DNA of 64,000 bases from [Phialemoniopsis] sp. UDSM-2020. Lineage: Eukaryota > Ascomycota > Sordariomycetes > Thyridiales > Thyridiaceae. Of this stretch, positions 44,019 through 53,108 are shown in pieces. A program made the position numbers and the translations under genes. The DNA is taken from positions 4,588,001 through 4,652,000 of the forward strand of contig JAEILZ010000001.1 in assembly GCA_018873225.1 (NCBI GenBank), in the 5' to 3' direction. A model generated the notes under the pieces. It was not told the origin of the DNA and did no database searches. It worked only from the letters and a program-made list of their open reading frames with translations. Numbering within the stretch: the first letter of the stretch is position 1; each line of letters starts with the position of its first letter.

Positions 44019-45161
44019 GGTGTTTGCCTAGAGACCTCCGTATCGGGAGGCGCTGATGTTGCGGTTGGGTTGAGGGTAGGTGAGGTGTAAGACGGACTTG
44101 TGTATCACCGAAATGTAACAGTGCGAAGATGATTCACCACAGCAAGCCTTTATCTCGGCCTCTTGTTGAGTCGAGCTTTCCACGAGGCAATGTTGCAACA
44201 GTTCAATGTGAAGGTTCATAAAAGAAGCAATTATCGTGGATCATTCTTTCTCTGGGGAATTCTCAACTGTTTTATTATGGAAATTTACATGCGTACCTAT
44301 GTTACATGGGCGTCGCTCAAGCTTTTCGGGAGCCACAACGAGTGTCTTGGACCGTTGTTGCTACCTGGCCACGTTAGGCTACTTTTAAAACTGACATGGA
44401 ACCGGACTTTAAGAGCGAGGTGACTTAAAACGAAGCTGTAAAGTATGCAAAAGAAAAAGTTCGGGCAACATCCAAAAACAATATGAGCCAATCGGGATAT
44501 TACGACGTACACAGCTCTCGCACGAGAGAATGTGTTAACGAAGACGTCAAGTCGCCAGAGATAGCACACCCTCATGGTTAGGGCGGTCCTCAGTTAGTAA
44601 TTCGAGCAACTTTACTGGTGCGTACACGTGGGTTCAGCCGTTTGGCTCGGTGGTCTGGCGGACGGCATTTAGCGGGGAGGCCGGTGTCGTGGGGACCAGA
44701 CATTCAATAAACCCACGGCCATCAATTTGAGTGCTTTCAACTCATTTGTCTTGCCATTTATTCTAGATATTCACTTTCAGCAGGCTTGTATCGCAAATAA
44801 GCCGATCGAAGACGACCGGAGAGTAGCTCTCGGACCGTGCTCAAACCTTAACTTGCGTCCCGTGGTGCCGATCGGCGGGTGGCATATACGCCGTTGCGTA
44901 TCGTGCTATACGACCGCTCCTCTCCTTCTCCATCCCTCCTTCCCGCACGCAAGGCAACGTAGCACCCAGCCCACGACCCTAGGCAGAGACCCCGCACACA
45001 GGCTCCGATATTTCAGACCCTTCAAGCCCGGGAGCCTGAAGCCAAGACTCTTCCCCGGACAAGACTTATACGAGACGGCGCTGTCCTGAAAGGTCTGGGT
45101 AGTCGGACAAGCAACTCTGACCCCACCAGCCAACCTTCTCATCATCGGCACGTATCCCACC
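44019..45161. promoter_or_regulatory. Divergent intergenic region (1.1 kb)
   Basis: It lies between the REX2 and oxidoreductase starts. No gene was recognised. The 44300-44560 part is relatively AT-rich, and a C-rich leader precedes 45162. Confidence 0.55.
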
Positions 45162-46931
45162 ATGCCAGCAAGCACACACTCCTCAGACTCGGAGCCCGCG
45201 GCCCCGTCCGCGGCTCCCGTGGCCAACGGCGTCCATGCCTACGGCGCAGACGCACCCGCCGCCTTCCGCCCGCCCCCTCCGCCGCCCATGTCCGCCTCCC
45301 CGCCCCGCTTCATCATCATCGGCGCCGGCTCCCGCGGCCACGGCTACGCCCAGGCCATCGCCACCTCGAGCAACGGCCTCGTCGCCGCCGTCGCCGAGCC
45401 CCACGCCTTCAAGCGCCGCCAGCTCGGGCGCACCTTCATCTGGGGCGCCGACGCCGCGTCCGCTCCGGAGGGCACCGAGTTCGAGTCCTGGCACGACTTT
45501 GTCGCCTACGAGCGGGAGCGCCGGGAGCGCGCCTCCCGCGGCGAGCAGGGCGTTCCGGAGGGGGTCGACGGCGCGTACGTCTGCGTCCTCGACGAGATGC
45601 ACCGCGAGGTCGTGCTCGCGCTCGCCGAGCTCGGGGGGCTGCACATCATGTGCGAGAAGCCCCTCGCCACGCGCCTGGCCGACTGCACCGCCATGTACAA
45701 CGCCCTGCGCGCCAACCGCGACCCGCGCACGGGGGAGCCCCTCGTCTTCTCCATCGGGCACGTCATGCGCTACAGCCCGCACAATATCGTCCTGCGCAAG
45801 CTGTTGCTCGAGGACCGCGCCATCGGCGATATCCTGAGCGTCGAGCACACCGAGCCCGTCGGCTGGTGGCACTTCAGCCACAGCTACGTGCGCGGGAACT
45901 GGCGTCGCGAGGACACCTCTGCGCCCTCACTCCTGACTAAGAGCTGCCACGACATCGACGTGCTCCTGTGGCTCCTGAGCTCGCCGCCTTCGTACACCGA
46001 CGTCGACGCCGTGGCGAAGCCGCATTTACCGTCTACCGTCACCAGCACGGGCTCGCTGCAGTTCTTCAAGAAGAGCCGGAAGCCCCGTGGCGCCGGCGCC
46101 GCGACAAACTGCCTCTCGTGTCCCGTCGAGGAGTCGTGCAAGTACTCGGCCAAGCGCGTCTACGTGGGCAAGCAGCTCCGGGGCTTGGGCACGGGCAACA
46201 CGCACTGGCCCGTTAGTATCGTGGTGCCCGAGATCGAGGACTTGGGTGCCGAGAACATGGACCGGGCGCGGGACGCGCTGCTGGATAAGCTGGGCGAGGA
46301 CTACGGACCCGAGACGCCGGCGGACGAGGTCGCGGCACGCAACTGGTTCGGGCGCTGCGTCTTCGAGGCCGACAACGACGTTTGCGACGACCAGGTCGTC
46401 ACGGTGACGTGGGACGAGGAGACCGCCGCCGACGCACCTACACCAGCGAATGGGCACTCTTCAGCGGCGAGCGACCTCGACGGCGCCGTCCCGCGCGGCC
46501 GCGGTGCCAAGACGGCCGTCTTCCACATGGTCGCCCACACGCGCAAGCAGTGCGACCGGTACACGCACATCTACGGCGTTGACGGCGACATCTACGCGGA
46601 CAGTTTTACGATCACGGTCAACGACTTCCGCACGGGTTCCACGACGGTGCACCGCCCGCGTGTCGAGAGCCTGGGCCACGGCGGCGGGGACAACGGCCTC
46701 GTGCGGCAGTTCGTGCTGGCCGTGGACAAGGTCAAGAACCACGGAATGAGCGCGGAGCAGGCGCAGCGGGAGATCGTCGGGTGTACTCTCGAGGAGGTGC
46801 TCAGGAGCCATGCGCTTGTGTTTTGTGCGGAGGACGCGAGGTTGGGCCGGGAGGTGGTGGACTGGGGGGAGTGGTGGAAGCGAAGGGTGGTGCCTGAGTT
46901 GACGGGGCCTGGGGCGAGCGAGATCAAGTGA
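45162..46931 (+). CDS. Gfo/Idh/MocA-family NAD(P)-dependent oxidoreductase
   Basis: A single exon of 589 residues. After a Pro/Ala-rich 45-residue N-terminus (an alternative Met43 lies just before the fold), a Rossmann strand F-I-I-I-G-A-G-S-R-G (50-59) is present. The family's C-E-K-P-L-A motif follows (Glu165-Lys166-Pro167), where the lysine is catalytic. The second domain has H-V-M-R-Y-S-P-H-N, W-H-F-S-H-S-Y-V-R-G-N-W-R and K-S-C-H-D-I-D, with His and Asp in the usual substrate region. Family members oxidise sugars or related polyols. A C-x-x-C-x-x-x-x-x-C cluster (N-C-L-S-C-P-V-E-E-S-C, about residue 315) in an inserted segment is unusual. GC content is very high throughout. It precedes the AroM gene by 540 bases on the same strand. 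Confidence 0.88.
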   Translation: MPASTHSSDSEPAAPSAAPVANGVHAYGADAPAAFRPPPPPPMSASPPRFIIIGAGSRGHGYAQAIATSSNGLVAAVAEPHAFKRRQLGRTFIWGADAASAPEGTEFESWHDFVAYERERRERASRGEQGVPEGVDGAYVCVLDEMHREVVLALAELGGLHIMCEKPLATRLADCTAMYNALRANRDPRTGEPLVFSIGHVMRYSPHNIVLRKLLLEDRAIGDILSVEHTEPVGWWHFSHSYVRGNWRREDTSAPSLLTKSCHDIDVLLWLLSSPPSYTDVDAVAKPHLPSTVTSTGSLQFFKKSRKPRGAGAATNCLSCPVEESCKYSAKRVYVGKQLRGLGTGNTHWPVSIVVPEIEDLGAENMDRARDALLDKLGEDYGPETPADEVAARNWFGRCVFEADNDVCDDQVVTVTWDEETAADAPTPANGHSSAASDLDGAVPRGRGAKTAVFHMVAHTRKQCDRYTHIYGVDGDIYADSFTITVNDFRTGSTTVHRPRVESLGHGGGDNGLVRQFVLAVDKVKNHGMSAEQAQREIVGCTLEEVLRSHALVFCAEDARLGREVVDWGEWWKRRVVPELTGPGASEIK

Positions 46932-47472
46932 GGGGTGTTTTACAAAACAAGAGATCCTTGGGATGTTTAAGGAGCGACGTTTGGATATAATGCAAGGCGT
47001 TAGGGTAATGCTGACATTGGAAGGATTTAGGACAGGATCAGGATTTATGAGTGTCATCTATATAGGTGCTACGGCACGACTAATACGGAATTCTACCGAT
47101 ATGACAGTGGTATGGCGAACGCAAAGTTGTGAACATTTTTTTCAGAATGATGAGTACCCATATGGAAAGGACATGAACTGAGCGTCTTGTCAAACTGAAC
47201 ATCGCAAGTCTGAAGTCGGGCGAACCCCGACTTCTCCATCCCCGCTCTGTCGACCGATCGGCCAACTGCGTCCTAGCGCCCGACCCGGCCTCCGGCACCG
47301 GTGTCAGCATGCGGAACATCACACCTTCATCCTGCGGCAAACCTACTGTCCGTCAAGAGGAACAGCCTGGGCCGAATCTCAGACTACACGCGGAACAACT
47401 GCCTACTTCTTCAGTTTCTCCATTAACACAGATTCACCCACGGAACCAACGCCAAACCCGGATCCAGCAGCC
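46932..47472. other. Intergenic region between oxidoreductase and AroM-like genes
   Basis: About 540 bases, markedly more AT-rich than the two flanking genes. No gene was recognised. Confidence 0.55.
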
Positions 47473-48156
47473 ATGCCGATCTCCAAAATCGGCACCCTGA
47501 CCATCGGCCAGGCCCCGCGCAGCGACATAACGCCCATCCTCGACGCCGCGCTCCCGCCTTATGTCACCGCCATCCACGCCGGCATCCTAGACGACCTGTC
47601 CGACGCCGAGATCGCCGCGCAGTTCCCCGTCACCTCTGGCGAACCGGTACTGACCTCGCGCCTGCTCGACGGCCGCGCGGTGGTCATGGGTAAAGCCGCC
47701 GTGGCGCCGGCCGTCCAGCGCAAGATCGACGACCTCGCCGCGCAGGGGTGCCAGATCGTCGCGCTGCTTTGCACGGGCGAGTTCCACGGCCTGACGTGTC
47801 CGCCGGGCACGTGGCTGATCGAGCCAGACCACGTTCTGCCTCCCGCGCTCAACGCCCTGGTCGGGGGTCGGAGGGCGGGCATACTGGTGCCCCTGAAGGA
47901 GCAGGTGGCGAGCGAGTTGCGCAAGTGGAAGGGCGCGGCGGTGACGCCGGTCTTTTCCGTGGCGTCGCCTTATACGGCTTCCGAGACGGAGGTCGCCGAG
48001 GCGGCGCGGGAGCTAGTACGGCAGGGGGCGGCCGTGATACTTACGGACTGTATGGGATACACTGGATGGCATAGGGAGATATGTCGTAAGAACGTGAATG
48101 TGCCGGTTGTGCTGTCGAATCAGTTGCTCGCTGATATCCTCAAGAATATGCTGTAA
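47473..48156 (+). CDS. AroM-family protein (bacterial type)
   Basis: A single exon of 227 residues, the same length as bacterial AroM. The N-terminus reads I-G-T-L-T-I-G-Q-A-P-R-S-D-I-T-P, the AroM opening. Other conserved parts are H-A-G-I-L-D-D-L, V-A-L-L-C-T-G-E-F, G-I-L-V-P-L-K-E-Q and a late L-T-D-C-M-G-Y-T. The two cysteine-centred motifs (L-L-C-T-G and T-D-C-M-G-Y) sit where Asp/Glu racemase-fold enzymes keep their paired cysteines. AroM is co-regulated with aromatic biosynthesis in enterobacteria, but its activity is not established. Presence as an intronless gene in a fungus suggests transfer from bacteria. Codon use is as GC-rich as the neighbouring oxidoreductase gene, so any transfer is not recent by composition. 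No targeting signal is visible. Confidence 0.88.
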   Translation: MPISKIGTLTIGQAPRSDITPILDAALPPYVTAIHAGILDDLSDAEIAAQFPVTSGEPVLTSRLLDGRAVVMGKAAVAPAVQRKIDDLAAQGCQIVALLCTGEFHGLTCPPGTWLIEPDHVLPPALNALVGGRRAGILVPLKEQVASELRKWKGAAVTPVFSVASPYTASETEVAEAARELVRQGAAVILTDCMGYTGWHREICRKNVNVPVVLSNQLLADILKNML

Positions 48157-49268
48157 GGGGTGGGTGGCTAGGAGGTCCAAGGAACCACCCGCGCGAGGAG
48201 GATATGTACCCGACCAGAGGCTCCTACTGTCACTTACGGCCATAGATGGTAGAAAATTCGGGATCCCGTCCGCTCTCCCATAGACAAGCTGCCAATCGCC
48301 GAATCAGTACTCAGGTCGGTGACGACTGGGGAATCCTCGGTGCTGTAAGTTTTTGACGTTTCTTTTTGCTCTTTGTCGGTGCCATGTTGTTCCCTTCAGA
48401 ACAGAATGGGAGCGGGAAAGCTAGATAAAATCTCAAAGCATTGATGGTCTTAAAGTCTCTTGTATGGAGATGGGTTTCCTGGTGGAGAGGAGGTAGATGG
48501 TGTTACAAGGCAATGAGTTCACATGTTCATTGTGGGTCTTTTGTTTTCTTGGAGCTGATCACGTCAGGTATGGTATTTAGGGAGGTTCTCAAGACCTCTT
48601 CAGTCACAGGGCTGAATACATGGGCAGAGACGTGAGGCTAGCCAGTGGATGGCCGCTACCATGCTCCGCCGCATTGCCCTCCACCTCCCCGTTCCCGGGT
48701 CCGGCATCGAAGTGTTCAGCTCTAGAATGTTCTGACGCCCGTAGATGGACAACTTTAGCTCTACTAAGACGACTCTCGATGGGCCAAGATCAACCTCATC
48801 AAACGCGTAATCACACTTTAGCCCCGTGTCTGACGACCTCTCGTCCTACGCGGTCGTCATTCTTGACGCAACGTCGAGCGGATTTCCAGCGCTTGGCAAA
48901 AATGACAACGGAATCGGTGGCAGCAGCTGCTGCCGCGTCGGTGTCGTTGACACTTCAGTCTCTGAGCCTCTGTAGGACACTGACAAGTGTCCACCGGTCG
49001 TGCCGCTCACGCCTTCTGTAGGCCGCGACTCCTCATTGCTCTGCCGGTACCGTCGAGCCTGGCCTGAGACGGACCATTGCGGGCGTTGGCTGATCAAGGG
49101 CCGTGGGTAGCCGAGCTTCAGGGCAGCATTTGGGCGCAGTAAGGCCATTTCTGAAAGGCATACCCTGAGACCGTGTGGCCCACGACGAGGGAGCGAGTGT
49201 TCAGACATGGCGGGCGTAGCCCTAGCCTACGGCCGGTTTCATCGAGTTGCATATTTCGTTTGCCCGTA
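48157..49268. other. Convergent 3' intergenic region (1.1 kb)
   Basis: No gene was recognised. A 133-codon frame at 48620-49021 is open but has neither family character nor a supported start. Confidence 0.5.
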
Positions 49269-50025
49269 TCAATCATAAAAGTACCACTCGCGGTCTTTGC
49301 CCAGCGCGCCGACCTTCCTCTCCAGGTGCTCCGGCCGGAGCGCCAGCACCTCCTTGCGCACGCTCTTCCCCCGCTTCCAGATGATGACGCGCAGGCCGCC
49401 GAGGTACCGCTCCATCGTCTTGGAGAGCTGGCCCTGGACGCACCAGAGCGTGTGTATGGCGCGCCGCTGGGCGAGGGACAGACGCCTCTCCTTGAGGACG
49501 AAGCGGTCCATGACGTGCTTGCTGCAAAACGACCACTGGTTGAGCTGGAAGGGCAGGAGGGCCGTCTCGAGGTAGAGCTGCCGGCAGACGGGCGACAGCA
49601 GCGACAGGGCGGTCGGCTGCCCCGCGTGCCGGCCGGACCACGGGTCGGCGTCGGCCATGTACACCTGCGTCCAGAAGCCGCCGGGGACGACCTCGGAGTG
49701 GTGGCTGCTGCCGTGGTTGCCGCCGCCGTTCTTGTGCTGCTGCTGCTGTGGGTGGCGGCGGCGGTGGACCCAGGGCCGGTACTGGATGTTGATCTGCCCG
49801 TAGGTAAGGGCAAGGGCGTAGATGCGGTTGCGGAGCTCGGGAGGGAGGCGGAGAAGAGGGGAGGATTCTTGGTTTCGGATCCAGCTGCGCGCGTGGTGTC
49901 AGAGGTCGTGCAGAGCAGAGGAGGACTCGTTCTCGCACTTACAGCTCATGTTGGGGTGAGTCGGCCTCGGGGGCCTGGATGGTGAGACTGCGACATGACC
50001 GTTGTCTGCCGGTCTGCTTGGACAT
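49269..50025 (-). CDS. 2EXR/DUF7730-like fungal protein
   Basis: Exons 49943-50025 and 49269-49884 (intron 49885-49942, GTAAGT and GCAG) give 232 residues. The joined region reads L-L-R-L-P-P-E-L-R-N-R-I-Y, the hallmark start of the fungal 2EXR/DUF7730 domains, which resemble an F-box. A later L-L-S-P-V-C-R-Q-L-Y-L-E-T-A-L-L-P-F segment is also typical. A His/Gln/Asn-rich loop with a Q4 run lies between. The C-terminus is basic (I-I-W-K-R-G-K-S-V-R-K-E). These proteins are abundant in Pezizomycotina and have no established function; a substrate-adaptor role is only an analogy. The exon-1 start gives 28 residues in frame. Confidence 0.72.
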
Positions 50026-50609
50026 GAAGGTTGAGTTTGTAGCCGATGCCGCGTCGTCAATTGGATCGAACTGCCTCGAGGCGGGGATGAACTCTACGAT
50101 CAAAGAGTTCAAGCCTGTATGGTTCGATCAAGGAGGGAGGAGAGAGGAGAGTCTCGAGGGGGTGTGCATCCATGGATAGGTGACCTTGGCGCCGACAGGC
50201 GATTGGACAGGTGATCGAACGCTGTAACCCAGCAAAACTTAGCGCTCATCCTTGCTGATAGCGCGAAATCGGGCGGACGTTACACACCGTTTAGTAGTGC
50301 GGCCCGGCGCCGAGCCAATAAACGTGGCGTCGAATGCTTAATCTTAATTGAACTCGACCTCTCAACCTTGGAAGTTTCAACATGATCGTCACAGTTATCA
50401 CATGCTTTAGTCCAAGGTGTCCTCCATGGTACAAGGTAGATTGAATAAATCAAAAGGAATAAATCCAAAAAAGCGCTCTACAAAGCAGGGTATCATATTC
50501 TCGCGCCGCCCGCTTCACAACAAACGATCATACCGGAGCAAGACCCCCGAAAAGCACCCTTGGTCGGCTTAAGCTCCCAACACAATCATACAAGTGGTAT
50601 ATATGCAGC
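50026..50609. other. Intergenic region between two minus-strand genes
   Basis: About 580 bases with no gene recognised. The central part (50330-50480) is AT-rich. Confidence 0.55.
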
Positions 50610-51556
50610 CTAGCGAGACCAGTCCCGTCTTTGCCGTGACCGCCAGCTCGCCAACCCGGTAATACACGCCTCATACGCATGAACTGCGACGCTGGCGCAG
50701 ATCAGCGCAAGACAGACAGTGTATTGCGTCTTGTAAGAGTCATACTCAGGCGGCGGACCCGTGAATATCCGGCTGGAGGCGAGGATAACAAGACAGCACA
50801 GGTACAGCGCGGAGGCGACACCCGAGAAGATGGTGTACAGGAGATAGACGCGGGCCGGCGTCGAAACCCTGTCCATCCAGGACCCCGACTTGTACTGCAC
50901 CGACCAGTAGCTGCAGCTGCCGCGTCAGTCGACATCTGTCTCGAGAGCAAGGCAGGTTCTTCGAGAGGAGGTAATTACTTACGTCGGCGCATGGATCGGT
51001 ACCGCGTCCAGCAGTGCTCGTACCATGGAGAAAGCGCAGGCCACAAGCAGGATGTAGGTCCACTTGTACAGTAGGCGGCAGTCGTCGTGGTAACGGCCCG
51101 GGCCTTTGGCCCAGCTCCCTTCCCAGGGAGTCGAAGCATCACTGATGTAGTAGGAGCTACACGACGAATCGTAGGGACTGGCGCGGGTCAGCGTCTGCGA
51201 CACAACAGGCAGACCGGGGAGACTCACTCGTGCCGAAGATCTTCCAGCATCATGCCGGCAAAGGCTGCATTGGTGATGGCCACCGCGAACATGAATTTTG
51301 AGGTGATCCGAACCACCTCGAAATTGGTTTGGAGTTTCGACTTTCTCCTCGCCAGCTGTGGTGGCGGCGCGAGGTTGCCGTAGTCGCCAGCATTGCCACG
51401 AAATGTCCGGTCGACAAATGGCACTCTACCGTTGCCGTTTGAAGCATTGGAAGAGTAGTGTGCCGTTGTACAAGTCCAACCGTTACTGGTCTCGGTTTGT
51501 TCGGTGGAAGTCCACCCATTGCTCGTCTGCTCGAACCGAGTGAAAGTTGACGCCAT
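50610..51556 (-). CDS. Four-TM fungal membrane protein
   Basis: Exons 51228-51556, 50983-51177 and 50610-50910 give 274 residues. Introns are 50 and 72 nt, with GTGAGT and GTAAGT donors. The N-terminal 75 residues are polar, rich in Ser/Thr/Asn, and end in a basic A-R-R-K-S-K. Four hydrophobic segments follow: about 86-104 (F-M-F-A-V-A-I-T-N-A-A-F-A), 145-165 (Y-I-L-L-V-A-C-A-F-S-M), 190-212 (Y-L-L-Y-T-I-F-S-G-V) and 232-252 (V-C-L-A-L-I-C-A-S-V). A C-S-S-Y-Y loop lies between TM1 and TM2. I do not recognise the family. The last acceptor is a tandem CAGCTGCAG, so exon 3 may start at 50910 or 50916, adding two residues. Confidence 0.75.
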
Positions 51557-53108
51557 CTCAGCTTGAGACGTATTTGCCAGTTTGCGATATCCAATGCTTG
51601 AGAAAGATGATCACAGTCAATTGAGCGTGCGATACAGATATTTGCTCAAGTGTAAGTTTGCCGCGGCTACGTTCGAAGAACAGGAGGCTTTCGAGAGGCT
51701 CATGGTGTCATGAAAGGACAATATTCTGGAAAGACCAAATTCTTCGCGATAGTCACATCAGCCGACCATATATATGGGGCTAGCTGAGAACCCCAAGGCG
51801 CATCAAGTCAGGAACCAAGTGTCATTCTAGTCATTCAGCGCCGTTGTAGCTTGGCCCAGGGCGTGGCGCAGTTATTTCCGGCGCTGGCGGCGCTGCTAAC
51901 AGTGTATCTTGAAAAGAATCGGCGGCGCGTGGGGCGGTGGGACTGAATCGTGAGGCTACTGTCAAGGCGTTCTTGGCTTTCATGATCCTGGATCACGTTG
52001 TTCCAAGGTGGTGGGACGGTCCAGAGTCGACTGCGGCCATCACCTTTCTGGATGTTCTGGTTTGAGGGAATACAGACTACTGCTGTGCTTCTCGACGGAG
52101 AGATGACTGGTGACACAAGCGATCTTCTCTGCATGGAAGCTGGCCGGACGTTTGCGGCGCAGTTTGGACCAGGCCTGGTACGGCTGTGATCGACATTCTT
52201 CCGTGTCTTGGAAGATGAGCTTGACCATCTACCCTGTAATTGAGGGGAGCCTCATATATATGTAAGTGAGGCTTGCAGAGTTCTTTGAGGTGTAGAGTTC
52301 GAAGGTTTGAACTGTTGATTTCTCAGCGCAGACATGGCTCTCTGCTGGTCATCGATGACCGCGTGTGTGACTGCCGGCATCTATATTCTTGCCAATTCGA
52401 TCGCTTCTCAACCGTGGTCTAGGTCATGATATGTGAAACCATAGGGAATTGTATGGATGACTTATTCCGGAAGGTCGATGATCTTGAACCGCTTCCTGAG
52501 TAAGACGACACCGCACATCGGCGAGATCCACATCGACAGGAGACTTGACTGTCAATTGGACCCATAAAACGGGGACAAGCAACAAACATGCCGAACCTCG
52601 AGGGACATCGAACAATGGCATTGACACGGCGACAACTGCGCTGTGAAAAATTGCCTTCAATTCAGACACAGAAAGAGAGAAACAAAGTATCGGCTGTCGT
52701 CAAGAGTCTCGAATTGTGAAATGAAGTGAACCTCCATCCAATCTTAGTCAGCTCCAGTCTGCAATGCCTGTCTCGTCATCGGGCTAAAGCGCTCTCCGAC
52801 CCGCCGTGCTCCGCCCCCAGAACGAGGAAGCCACCGACGCCGCACGCATCTCCTCCAGTCTCCTCCTCTTCCCCCGCACCCGCCAGGCTCCAGTCTTTCC
52901 GAAAGCAAAGAAGAGAAAAGAAAGTTCTTACATGGCGACAGTCTCAGCCTCTCCCGCGCCGCCCTCTTCTCTTCATTCCTCCTCCCGTCCTCCCCCTTGC
53001 CGCCGCCTCACCCTTCCAGCCGTATCGCCTGCCCGGCCCGTCTCCACGCTAAAAATCCTTTAGACGACCCAAACTCCGACAGAAAAAAACGGCGCGCAGC
53101 GGCCGAGG
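51557..53108. promoter_or_regulatory. Divergent intergenic region (1.55 kb)
   Basis: It lies between the membrane-protein gene and the deubiquitinase gene. No gene was recognised. The 52730-53100 part is C/T-rich, a probable promoter and leader for the right-hand gene. Confidence 0.55.

Noticed and set aside
45183..45881. 232-codon minus-strand frame
   Set aside because: Antisense to the oxidoreductase gene, with shadow composition (Ala/Gly/Asp/Val).
48620..49021. 133-codon frame between convergent genes
   Set aside because: Ser/Thr/Arg-rich without a domain, and the start lies inside the 3' flank of AroM.
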